DNA of 64,000 nt from NCBI RefSeq assembly GCF_038452265.1, contig NZ_CP151843.1, positions 1,240,001-1,304,000 of the forward strand. The letters are read 5' to 3'. The stretch comes from Vibrio diazotrophicus. GTDB taxonomy: Bacteria > Pseudomonadota > Gammaproteobacteria > Enterobacterales > Vibrionaceae. A program made the translations under genes and the position numbers. Shown here in pieces: positions 28,701 through 36,269 of the stretch (position 1 is the stretch's first letter; each line of letters opens with the position of its first letter). The notes beneath the pieces were generated by a model. The model ran no database searches and was not told the origin of the DNA. It worked only from the letters and a program-made list of their open reading frames with translations.

Positions 28701-29852
28701 GCCAACTTACAAATGCTGTGTGGCAACATTGGTGTTGAAGGTGGCGGTATCAATCCATTACGCGGTCAATCCAATGTTCAAGGCGCTTGCGACATGGGAG
28801 CCTTGCCAACGGATTACCCAGGTTATCAGAAAGTGTTGAGCCCGCTGGTACAAACCAAATTTGCTAAAGCATGGCAAGCTGAACACCTATCCACTGAAAA
28901 TGGTTTAACCCTAACAGAGATGATTGATGCCGCGCATCGTAAAGAGCTTCGCGGTTTGTACGTTATGGGTGAAAACCCTGTACTCAGTGATCCGAACCAA
29001 GCGCATGTGATTGAAGCGCTTAAAGCGCTCGATTTTCTGGTGGTGCAAGATATCTTCTTATCGGAAACAGCCGAGCTTGCCGATGTGGTGCTGCCTTCGG
29101 CGTCTTTTGCAGAAAAACGCGGGCACTTTACCAATACTGAGCGACGTGTTCAGGCACTTTCACCTGCGATTAAATCACCGGGCGCAGCGAAACAGGACTG
29201 GTGGATCATCACACAGATTGCCAATGCAATGGGTGGCAACTGGCACTATCAGAACATTGAACAAATCAATGCTGAGATATGCGAAGTGACACCGCAGTAC
29301 GCAGGCATCACATGGGAGAAAGTGGGCAGCCAAGGTGTGCAATGGCCATGTAACGACCAAGCACCAAACGGTACACGTATCATGCACCAAAGCACATTCA
29401 AACGTGGTCGTGGTGAGATGGTAGCAGTACCTTTCATCTATGCTGCTGAAATGCCAGACGAGAAATACCCGTTAATTTTGACTACTGGGCGTTTGCTGGA
29501 GCAGTTCCATACTGGAACCATGACTCGTAAAACCCAAGGGCTGGACAAACTGGCTGGACCAAGAATCATGATCAGCGTTCAGGATGCAGAAAAGCTGGGC
29601 ATCAAAAACAGTGAAATGGTACGCCTATGCTCTCGCCGAGGCATTATCGAAGCGCCAGCTTTTGTCACCAAACGAATGCAAGAAGGTGTGGTCTTTGTTC
29701 CGTTCCATTTTGCGGAAGCTCCCGCTAACAGACTGACATCTGAAGCAAGAGACCCTTATGCAAAAATACCGGAGTTCAAGGTTTCAGCGGTAAGGTTAGA
29801 AAAATTAGGATTAACTAATAAAAAGATATCGAAAGTAGCTTTGAAAGAATAA
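25716..29852 (+). CDS. formate dehydrogenase-type molybdoenzyme fused to a GltD-like NAD(P)H/FAD module
   Basis: 1378 residues. In order: a 2Fe-2S domain (Cys33, 44, 47, 60); a GltD-type domain with cysteine groups at 96/100/104 and 143/147/151, FAD site GAGPGG (195-200) and NAD(P) site GGGNTA near 331; two 4Fe-4S sets ('CISCGLCVQTC', 'CVQCGACVQVC'); then the molybdopterin domain with its 4Fe-4S Cys693/696/700. Where FdhF has selenocysteine this has Cys821 ('CARLCH'). It would move electrons between formate and NAD(P)H within one chain, in the cytoplasm (no Tat signal). ATG 25716 has GAGG at good spacing. A terminator follows and no fdhD or accessory gene is adjacent. Confidence 0.85.
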   Translation: MNVVINGVSYAYEAGKTVFQFIQSTGIDVPSLCAASHQQQKQPCGLCVVDIDGVGIVRSCEQELTPNMRIQTHTEALQQLRHQALKRILSDHNADCEAPCQIACPAHVDIQTYLHHIAQGEPQKAIEVIKKHLPLPASIGRVCPAFCEAECRRSVVDEPVAIRHLKRHAADIDLEATPYQADIQPSNGKKVAIVGAGPGGLACGYYLSLLGFSATVYEEMPKAGGWLRYGIPEYRLPKDVLDKEIELLTQTGMQIHCNQKIGENYTLAQLEHDYDAVCLAIGASLAVSSPYPGSELAGCYLGVDYLKDAATERKLKTGKRVAIIGGGNTAIDCARTALRLGAKVTLIYRRTMAEMPAEEYEIEEAKNEGVAFQFLANPVENLADKNGHVQAVKLEKMMLGKPDSSGRRQPIPTGEIVEMKFDTVISAISQRSDTVIIAGADLPLTRRGTADVTEETMHHARNVFSIGDFRRGPATAIEAIADGKLAAEAIAEKLLLGGIAPKPHQFRSRKEPSLSRVKQLEYRLEAVKRRIQFPHLSESESTTSFNEVELDAGIEASMQEAQRCLECGCQASTQCDLRDYASEYQVKTEEVDCASGKHRFPVDKSSEFIVFDANRCISCGLCVQTCQEDTQHGVLQFTQGSLRPHFANGESMGGSSCVQCGACVQVCPTGALADKRDKSYSRVEILKPVKTVCTYCGVGCNVVLYVDEKDNKVRYVEGDRNSPVNQGMLCVKGRFGFDFIHSPERLTQPLIRQNGKLVPTSWENAIETIAKRFTEIKQKHGSNALGGFSSAKTTNQDNYLFQKLIRREFGTNNVDHCARLCHASTVTGLEASIGSGAMTNDIASIQHSDVIFVIGSDTTSAHPIIASHLKQAVSRGAKLIVADPKRIGMADVATLHVQQRPGTDVMLLNGIMQQIIQNAWYDKDYIRERVDGFEDLMMEVMSDAYLPEKVELVTGVKAQDIKRMAEMIGTAKVTAVYYAMGITQHTTGHDNVRSIANLQMLCGNIGVEGGGINPLRGQSNVQGACDMGALPTDYPGYQKVLSPLVQTKFAKAWQAEHLSTENGLTLTEMIDAAHRKELRGLYVMGENPVLSDPNQAHVIEALKALDFLVVQDIFLSETAELADVVLPSASFAEKRGHFTNTERRVQALSPAIKSPGAAKQDWWIITQIANAMGGNWHYQNIEQINAEICEVTPQYAGITWEKVGSQGVQWPCNDQAPNGTRIMHQSTFKRGRGEMVAVPFIYAAEMPDEKYPLILTTGRLLEQFHTGTMTRKTQGLDKLAGPRIMISVQDAEKLGIKNSEMVRLCSRRGIIEAPAFVTKRMQEGVVFVPFHFAEAPANRLTSEARDPYAKIPEFKVSAVRLEKLGLTNKKISKVALKE

Positions 29853-29905
29853 TCTGTGTCTATACTTAGTGTGGAAACAACCTCCATCAACTGGCTCTAA
29901 AACGC

Positions 29906-29938
29906 AAAAACCACTCTTTTAATAGAGTGGTTTTTTTT
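29906..29938. terminator. bidirectional terminator after the formate dehydrogenase
   Basis: 12-bp stem 29906-29917 / 29924-29935 with A and T tails. Confidence 0.88.
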
Positions 29939-29960
29939 AATCTGCCTTTTCAGTTGCTAA

Positions 29961-30797
29961 TTAAGCAGCATGAATAATGTCCGGAGAGAGCGAACAAAGC
30001 TCATCAACAATCTCTTTGGTTTGTTTTGAGTAGATCAACTTATCCTTAGAACCGACCAACTGAACCATCTTCACTTTTTTAGACAAAATCGCATGTCTTA
30101 AAATACGCAAAACCATCTGATTATCGAGCACGTCATCATCGGACAACCCAGTACTTGGCACCAATGACGCCAAATCGATATTGACCACCAGTTGATCACA
30201 GTGATCCATAAAGTGGTTAAGCTGGTTTTTCAACTGTGTGCGATGACGAAAACTGCATTCGTCGGAGCTTAGCCAATCACAACCGAGATCTTCGGCATAC
30301 TCCAACACTTGAGAAGCAGTACGTTTGAGATCGGCGCCAATAAAGAAAGCTCGGGTATTTTGAAAACGTGACAACATAAAGTGAAATGCAGAGCCCAAAG
30401 TTGGCTCAAGCGATTGCTTCAGCTCAAATCCGTGACCAATATGAATCACACCAATCTCTTCGTTATCCAACGCAAGCACTGGCATCGCTTTGAGGATCAG
30501 CTCATGGCAGTTTGCCAAAGCCACAGGAACAGAGCACAACGCAAAGTGTCGGCTGAGCAACTCTTGATAAGCGACATCCTGATGATCTTGAACCACGAAA
30601 TGGCCAGCATCACTGTAGTTAAGATTAGATTGCTGTTTGTAAAGCCACTCTGAAGACAATTCCAAACTCTGTTGAGCAAATTCAAACTCTACCTGTGTCA
30701 TAGGCTTAACACGTTCACAAACAGTTAGAAAAGTGAACGGAGAGAATGTATGCACCGAACTGCGGTTCATACGGTAACGTTTGAATAAACTCAACAT
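29961..30797 (-). CDS. arginase-fold protein with degenerate metal site
   Basis: 278 residues. The layout recalls the ureohydrolase family (arginase, HutG). Aligning by eye, the family's GGDH motif appears as 'ANCHE', the DAHxD motif as 'IGHGFEL', and the SxDxD motif as 'NIDLAS', so His and one Asp remain but most manganese ligands are lost. It is therefore likely not a normal ureohydrolase; a binding or regulatory role is possible. It starts 5 bases after the IclR regulator gene on the same strand, with GAGAGG upstream, so the two are one unit. The family call rests on pattern only. Confidence 0.55.
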   Translation of the reverse strand: MLSLFKRYRMNRSSVHTFSPFTFLTVCERVKPMTQVEFEFAQQSLELSSEWLYKQQSNLNYSDAGHFVVQDHQDVAYQELLSRHFALCSVPVALANCHELILKAMPVLALDNEEIGVIHIGHGFELKQSLEPTLGSAFHFMLSRFQNTRAFFIGADLKRTASQVLEYAEDLGCDWLSSDECSFRHRTQLKNQLNHFMDHCDQLVVNIDLASLVPSTGLSDDDVLDNQMVLRILRHAILSKKVKMVQLVGSKDKLIYSKQTKEIVDELCSLSPDIIHAA

Positions 30798-30802
30798 GAT
30801 GA

Positions 30803-31537
30803 TTACCTCTCTGGTGGCAACGCGCGAGCGGCCTGTAACACATGCAAAATGATTCGCTGTTTATTAGCGTCAACGCGATGGGCTGGAGCCATAACTGTAA
30901 TCGCGCCAATCAATTTGCTTCCTTTCATCACCGGAGCACTGATCCCAGAAACGCCCGGATCAATCTCAGAAGTACTCACGGCATATCCTCGTTGCCGAAT
31001 TTTCTCCAACTCAACTTGCCACTTGTCCAATTGCTCTTCTTGCCCGAAGTGTCGCAATATCTTTTCACAACGCTGAGTTGGCATAAAAGCCAGCATAGCT
31101 TTGGATGAGGCGCCACGAAGCAGGGGTTGACTTTGACCCTGGACGTAGCTGCATCGGAGCGCCTGCATACTTTCTTTCTGGATGACACACAGTGCTCTGT
31201 AACCTACCGGCACCATGAATGCAGCCATTTCACCTGTCTGTTTTTGCAAGCGTGTTAACACCGCATCAACTTCGTCTAAATTGTGTTGGCTGGTCTCGTA
31301 ACTATGCATTAACAGCAAAGCAGCCGGACCGATGATCAAGGTTTTGTCGTATGGACTTTCCTCAATCAAACTCCACTCTTTCAGCAACTTTAAGTGTCGG
31401 TAAAGACTACTCAAAGGGACTTGCAATTGTTCACTCAGCGTTTTCGCTGAAACAGGTTCACTATTCACCGCCACTTGCATTAATAGCTGGAGTGACTTTT
31501 CGTTGACCTGATTCGTAGACAGTTTTAATTCATTCAT
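30803..31537 (-). CDS. IclR-family transcriptional regulator
   Basis: 244 residues. N-terminal winged helix-turn-helix (about 12-65, 'VSAKTLSEQLQVPLSSLYRHLKLL'), then the IclR effector-binding domain (about 80-240; 'LLRGASSKAMLAFM', 'GVSGISAPVM'). Upstream of and co-transcribed with the arginase-fold gene, so it probably responds to the same metabolite. Ribosome site is weak. Confidence 0.85.
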   Translation of the reverse strand: MNELKLSTNQVNEKSLQLLMQVAVNSEPVSAKTLSEQLQVPLSSLYRHLKLLKEWSLIEESPYDKTLIIGPAALLLMHSYETSQHNLDEVDAVLTRLQKQTGEMAAFMVPVGYRALCVIQKESMQALRCSYVQGQSQPLLRGASSKAMLAFMPTQRCEKILRHFGQEEQLDKWQVELEKIRQRGYAVSTSEIDPGVSGISAPVMKGSKLIGAITVMAPAHRVDANKQRIILHVLQAARALPPER

Positions 31538-31844
31538 GGGATTGTTTTAGCCTTTATCAGTAAACGCCTCAAACTCAAATTCTTATATATCGAGAATCCC
31601 ACCCAAATAAAAGCATTACATTCTCACTGGGTGAGAATGTTGCAAAATAAATGCAGATTTATAATCAATCGCAATTCTTATGTTACTCACAGATGATGAC
31701 TTGCATTTCCCGCCATCTATCGGCACCCTCTATATCCTTCCTATTTGAATGTACAGCGATGCCAGCGGCGTTCCTCGTTATTGGTTCTGCTGTTACTGCA
31801 AGTAGTTTGCGTATTTCTGCAAGTTGGCTTCAAGGACAAACAAA
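31538..31844. other. intergenic region between divergent iclR-type and DUF2057 genes
   Basis: 307 bases; nothing beyond presumed promoters was recognised. Confidence 0.5.
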
Positions 31845-32471
31845 ATGAAATTAATCAAACCACTCTCGTATATTCTCGCCCTCGCTTTTAGCGCGTCAGC
31901 GGCCGCTAAAGTCACCATCGAAGTTCCTAGCTCTGTTGATTTACTTGTTGTGAATGGTGCAAAACCAGAAACGTCTGGAAGTTTGTTCTCTTCAACCAAA
32001 AGCGTTGAATTGGAAGATGGACAAAATCAGATCGTATTCCGTTTTGAACCCTATTTTACAGAAGGTGATGACCGTGTAGGCGTGGCGAGCGATGTAGTCA
32101 TCGCTAAATTTACTGCACAAGATAAAGAATTGGTTTTCTCATTGCCTGAGTATCGCGATGCCAAAATGGCGCAAGAAAAGATTAAATCTTTTGACTGGTC
32201 TTTGGTGGATAAAAGTGGCTCAGCAATCAGCATTGACCAAGATCGTTTAGTCAAAGAAGGTATGCAGCTCGGCCGCAATTTCTATCAAGAAACCAAGGAA
32301 TACAACCAAACAGGTGCCGTGGCTTCTATTGCCGATAAAAGCGCTGCCTCAATGGCTATCAGCCAGCCAATAGCCGCAGATTCGACAGCGGAAGAAATGC
32401 TGCACTTCTGGTACAACAAAGCTGACGCAGAAACTAAAACACGCTTTAAAGAATACGTTAAGGGGCACTAA
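31845..32471 (+). CDS. DUF2057 (YccT) family exported protein
   Basis: 208 residues from ATG 31845 (AAGGA upstream; a TTG at 31824 is less likely). Sec signal peptide with cleavage after SAAA (about residue 21). The body matches DUF2057: 'VTIEVPSSVDLLVVNG' then 'NQIVFRFEPYF'. Function unknown, periplasmic. Its 3' end overlaps the convergent HD-GYP gene by 14 bases. Confidence 0.8.
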   Translation: MKLIKPLSYILALAFSASAAAKVTIEVPSSVDLLVVNGAKPETSGSLFSSTKSVELEDGQNQIVFRFEPYFTEGDDRVGVASDVVIAKFTAQDKELVFSLPEYRDAKMAQEKIKSFDWSLVDKSGSAISIDQDRLVKEGMQLGRNFYQETKEYNQTGAVASIADKSAASMAISQPIAADSTAEEMLHFWYNKADAETKTRFKEYVKGH

Positions 32472-33738
32472 CCCAACCTGGCGAGCTCTCTTGAATAGAG
32501 AGCTCGTAATACTCTTTCTCGTTCTTCACTAATACATCCAACACTTTGCTGTCCAATCGCCCGCAGCTCACTTCGTGAGACATAATTTGCATCACTTCTT
32601 CAAGGGTCATCCTTCCTCGGTAAGGCCGCGCTTGAGTTAAAGCCTGAAACACATCCGCTACCGCAATGATTCGTGAAGGTAAATCAATTTCTGCGCCTTG
32701 CAAACCTCTCGGGTATCCCGAACCATCTAAACGCTCATGGTGATTCGCCGCCCATTCACAAACAGCAGACTGTCCAAACATCATTTGCAATGTATAGCGT
32801 GAATCCGTTGAATGGCGCTGAATACAGAGGTATTCACTCTCATTGAGTTTACCCGGTTTATGTAGGATATCCTCCGGCGTGTGTAGCTTGCCAATATCGT
32901 GTACTAGCCCTGTTAAATACAGCGCTTTTTGCATCTCAGAACTAAGCCCCAACTGCCGAGCCAAACTGTGACAAATCTCGGCAACTTTCTGAGAGTGATA
33001 AAAAGTGAACTGGCTCTTCGCATCGACGATATTTGCCATCAGCATTGCAATCGCCACTACATCGCCTACTTCTAACTTTTGCTCGAAAAATGGCGTTGAA
33101 GGTAGACTTTGGCTCAGTGCTTCGATGTGATGATACTCCATTGAGAACCAGATGAATTCTTTGCTCAACAGGCTTTGCATTTGACGTACCAGATCTCTCT
33201 CAAACAAGGTGCCACTGAGCCGCCCAATTTCAAGACACACTTCATTACGAGCTTCCTGAGTCACGTTGCTGAACTCATCTCTTGGGTAAAGTTCTTTAAG
33301 ATAATCGACCCGGTCGGCGAGAAATATCAGCGCAGCAAAACGCTTATCTCTGTCTGAGATATCAATGTGCTTTAACTCTTCCCAAGGGGTATGGTGGTAC
33401 AAGATAGTATCGGCAAAAAGAGCCAATGGTGGGCATTGAGAAAGGAGTTCGTATCCTCGCACACAGTGCTGACGAACATTGTCGGGCTGCATATTCTCAA
33501 GCAAATTATAGAAATCACGTTTTTGCGCGACACCGCAGTCATCAATCAAGCCAAGTGAGAATACCAACTGGCACTCTTCTTCACTCCATTCCATCGCTTT
33601 AGCACAAGCGTAGGCCATGTAGCCTACACGATGACCGTGATTGATATCATCAATACCAATTGAATCTAGCGCTCTCGCGATACAAAAAAATGTTTGCCTT
33701 AAGTTAACATGCCACTCTATTTTGACAGGACTCATCAT
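32458..33738 (-). CDS. HD-GYP protein with an extra degenerate HD domain (copy 1)
   Basis: 426 residues. The C-terminal HD-GYP domain (about 235-420) is intact: 'VHDIGKLHTP' and 'HHERLDGSGYPRG', 'VADVFQALTQARPYRG'. The N-terminal half repeats the HD layout ('HGHRVGYMAYACA', 'LIDDCG', 'YHHTPWEEL', 'ADRVDYL') but the HD pair reads DD, so it is probably inactive. Expected to hydrolyse c-di-GMP. It is a close paralogue of the gene at 33828-35126 and lies after it on the same strand, 89 bases away. Confidence 0.86.
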   Translation of the reverse strand: MMSPVKIEWHVNLRQTFFCIARALDSIGIDDINHGHRVGYMAYACAKAMEWSEEECQLVFSLGLIDDCGVAQKRDFYNLLENMQPDNVRQHCVRGYELLSQCPPLALFADTILYHHTPWEELKHIDISDRDKRFAALIFLADRVDYLKELYPRDEFSNVTQEARNEVCLEIGRLSGTLFERDLVRQMQSLLSKEFIWFSMEYHHIEALSQSLPSTPFFEQKLEVGDVVAIAMLMANIVDAKSQFTFYHSQKVAEICHSLARQLGLSSEMQKALYLTGLVHDIGKLHTPEDILHKPGKLNESEYLCIQRHSTDSRYTLQMMFGQSAVCEWAANHHERLDGSGYPRGLQGAEIDLPSRIIAVADVFQALTQARPYRGRMTLEEVMQIMSHEVSCGRLDSKVLDVLVKNEKEYYELSIQESSPGWVSAP

Positions 33739-33827
33739 ATGCAGCTCGTTTCTACTGTTTCAGTTGAATACTACAACCCTAATGAAAATATAGTAGAACA
33801 ATGGCTAGTGGTTAAACTTAGGTTCGA

Positions 33828-35126
33828 TCACTTTTCACCAACTGTTAAGGCTGGCACATAATCGATAATTTCGTCCTGTTCGCCAATAGATAGCTGATAA
33901 CACTCGTGAGAGTGGCGTTCCAGACTCTCAAAAATTTCTCTATCTAACTGATTATTATCAACGAGTGAACGAACTATCCCCAAAGCTTCTTCCAACGGCA
34001 TTCCCGCTCGGTAGGGTCGCGATTGAGTGAGAGCTTGAAACACGTCCGAAACAGCAATAATCCGGCTTGGCCTATCGAGTTGATCTGCCATTTTACCTAA
34101 CGGATAGCCCGAACCATCCAAACGTTCATGGTGGTTGGATGCCCATTCGAGAATACGCTGAGAGCGGAAAATAGCTTGCAGGATAAAGCGAGTATCCGTG
34201 GCATGGCTCTTAATGCAGGTATACTCTTCGGAAGTCAGCTTACCTGCTTTGTGCAATACTGGATCCGGCGTATAAAGTTTTCCGATATCGTGCACTAATC
34301 CTGTCAGATACAACATCTTCTGCACTTTAGGAGAATACCCAAGCTGCTTAGAGATGAACTGAGCCAGCTGAGCCACTTTCAACGAATGTTGGAAAGTGAA
34401 AGAGCTTTTTGCATCAACAATTTTTGCAAAAAATTCAGCGATCTCTATGGTGCCATCCAAATCGACGCGGCCAGAAAAAAACGGCACAGGCTGCATTCGA
34501 AAGTACATTTCCTCAATGTACCTTGGCTTCATTGCAAACCAGAAATCGTCTTTATCCACCAGCTCCGTCATGTGCTGGACCATATTCGGTTCAAACACAG
34601 TATCTGCATGATGGATCAGTTCATCACAAATCGCTTTTTTCTCGACAGCGGAAAGATTACCAAATTTGTCTTTCTTATGATGACGGTAGAGATGATCTAA
34701 ACGGTTGGCTAAAAAGATCAGAGAAGCCAGTTGTTTATCGGTATCGGATAACGGCAGATTTCTCAACTCTTGCCAAGGAGTATGGTGGTATAAAATTGGC
34801 GTGGCAAAACAAGACAACGGCTGACACTCTTTCAGCAACATATAGCCTTTTTCACAATGGCGGGAAAAACTGCCAGTTAAACAGTGTGGAAACAGAGGTA
34901 AAAGATTAGTCGATTGTGTGCCACCACAGTCATGCATTAGCCCTATTGAAAAAGCTAACTGAGCCTGTTCTTCATCCCACCCCATAAACACCGCACATCG
35001 ATAGGCAATATATGCCACGTTGTAGCCATGGTAAGGGACTTCATGCTCAATTGCGTCTAACGCTTGAGCAATACCTAACAAAGCCTGACGCAAATTGACT
35101 CTTGCATCGTCACCTGACATATCCAT
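33828..35126 (-). CDS. HD-GYP protein with an extra HD domain (copy 2)
   Basis: 432 residues, same design as its downstream neighbour. The C-terminal HD-GYP domain has 'VHDIGKLYTP' and 'HHERLDGSGYPLG'. In the N-terminal half the HD pair is kept ('LMHDCGG', 'YHHTPWQEL'), unlike copy 1. Probable c-di-GMP phosphodiesterase. It is the last gene before the nif block, with 275 bases to fdxB. Confidence 0.86.
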   Translation of the reverse strand: MDMSGDDARVNLRQALLGIAQALDAIEHEVPYHGYNVAYIAYRCAVFMGWDEEQAQLAFSIGLMHDCGGTQSTNLLPLFPHCLTGSFSRHCEKGYMLLKECQPLSCFATPILYHHTPWQELRNLPLSDTDKQLASLIFLANRLDHLYRHHKKDKFGNLSAVEKKAICDELIHHADTVFEPNMVQHMTELVDKDDFWFAMKPRYIEEMYFRMQPVPFFSGRVDLDGTIEIAEFFAKIVDAKSSFTFQHSLKVAQLAQFISKQLGYSPKVQKMLYLTGLVHDIGKLYTPDPVLHKAGKLTSEEYTCIKSHATDTRFILQAIFRSQRILEWASNHHERLDGSGYPLGKMADQLDRPSRIIAVSDVFQALTQSRPYRAGMPLEEALGIVRSLVDNNQLDREIFESLERHSHECYQLSIGEQDEIIDYVPALTVGEK

Positions 35127-35356
35127 ACGAAAACTAGCAATCTCACCTAAACTATAAGGCTAGAAAATATAAATGAATGTCATACTTTTGTCCCTGTTAT
35201 ATTCAGGGATATCGACGGATCACTTAAAAAATGTGACCCATAATTTTCACAGAATGACATCTTGTTAGATTTGAAAACGGGATGAAATTTAATTCGTGAT
35301 CGAAATCCAACTTGGTGCATATTGTAAATGTCTGGTGTTGACAAGATTTTAAGTGG

Positions 35357-35395
35357 CTAAGGAGGGTAAGGAACTGGCATTCGTTACCCTTTAAA
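35357..35395 (-). terminator. weak hairpin after fdxB
   Basis: 7-bp stem 35363-35369 / 35384-35390; on the minus strand the tail is poor in T, so termination is only possible. Confidence 0.3.
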
Positions 35396-35401
35396 GCCTC
35401 A

Positions 35402-35692
35402 TTAAGCATTGGCAGCAGCGAAACTATGACAGCTCTTTGGACACACTTTTGAACAAGCTTCGCAGCCAATGCAATCTGCTGCATTTTTCAGCGTCATAAC
35501 CATCATCACTTCATCGTCGTCAAAATAATCGTCGTCTTCATCAATATCTTCGTTTTCCACCAGATCAAACACATCCCTTGAACAAACCTTGTAGCAGCGT
35601 CCACAGCCTATACAGTTTTGTTTGTCGATTGCCTGAATGAATTGCGGCACCCATTCATCACCGCCTTGGGTATAACCTACTCTATTACTCAC
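35402..35692 (-). CDS. fdxB: nif-specific ferredoxin III (2x 4Fe-4S)
   Basis: 96 residues. Two cluster-binding sets: Cys27, 30, 33, 37 and Cys74, 77, 80, 84 (another Cys at 88). Between them is a very acidic loop (residues 46-61). This is the ferredoxin found with nifENX, thought to serve FeMo-cofactor assembly or electron supply to nitrogenase. Last gene of the nifE unit, 94 bases after nifX, with no convincing promoter of its own. Confidence 0.88.
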   Translation of the reverse strand: MSNRVGYTQGGDEWVPQFIQAIDKQNCIGCGRCYKVCSRDVFDLVENEDIDEDDDYFDDDEVMMVMTLKNAADCIGCEACSKVCPKSCHSFAAANA

Positions 35693-35786
35693 CGTTCTCT
35701 TCCTTGTTGATATTTAAACATTCCTGTTCATGTCTTATGAAATCAGCCATTATTACGTCAGCCATTGCTTTCAAATTTCAGTGCCG

Positions 35787-36269
35787 TTACCACTCTTCAT
35801 CCATCAGTTGGGATAAACGTTGCTGACTGTTTTCAGCCGTTTGTACATCTTCACGTTGCTTCATTGCCCTAGCCAACCAGCCAGAAGGCCCTTGCTGCAA
35901 TTCTTGTTGCATTTCCGACAAGAGCTGATGAATGTCGTACCCCTGATGCACTTTGATTGGCTGGATACTCTGCTCAATAAGCTGTCTTATCGCAGCTGCC
36001 CCACATGCGTTACAAAACACCGCAGAACAATCCGAAAGATCATTGATTCGGCTTGGTAGTTTGTCGTGAACCCGATCCGATACTGAATATTCAATCGCTT
36101 CAATCAAATGCCAGTCTTGTTCGCAGATGCCATAGATCAACATACCCAACGAACTGCCAAAATGCTGATCAACGGTCTGTCTATCATGGGTCGCAAAGGC
36201 GACTTTCACTTTGAAGCTACTGGCATCTGGGCTCGGTTCGACGTGCAATCTGCGTTTGTTTATGCTCAT
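35787..36269 (-). CDS. nifX: FeMo-cofactor assembly protein NifX
   Basis: 160 residues. The dinitrogenase iron-molybdenum cofactor biosynthesis domain spans about 18-125: 'VKVAFATHDRQTVDQHFGSS', 'CNACGAAAI'. It carries NifB-cofactor and FeMo-co precursors between NifB and NifEN. Its start overlaps the nifN stop (ATGA, 36266-36269). The C-terminal 35 residues form a helical tail ('GPSGWLARAMKQRE'). Confidence 0.88.
   Translation of the reverse strand: MSINKRRLHVEPSPDASSFKVKVAFATHDRQTVDQHFGSSLGMLIYGICEQDWHLIEAIEYSVSDRVHDKLPSRINDLSDCSAVFCNACGAAAIRQLIEQSIQPIKVHQGYDIHQLLSEMQQELQQGPSGWLARAMKQREDVQTAENSQQRLSQLMDEEW

Noticed and set aside
31651..31848. 65-codon plus-strand ORF upstream of the DUF2057 gene
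   Set aside because: No ribosome site, odd composition, overlaps the start of a real gene.
34409..34909. 166-codon plus-strand ORF inside the HD-GYP gene
   Set aside because: Shadow of a well-supported gene on the other strand.
35760..35786. Sigma-54-like GGCAC sequence upstream of fdxB
   Set aside because: The -12 GC is absent at the right spacing, so fdxB is taken as part of the nifE unit.
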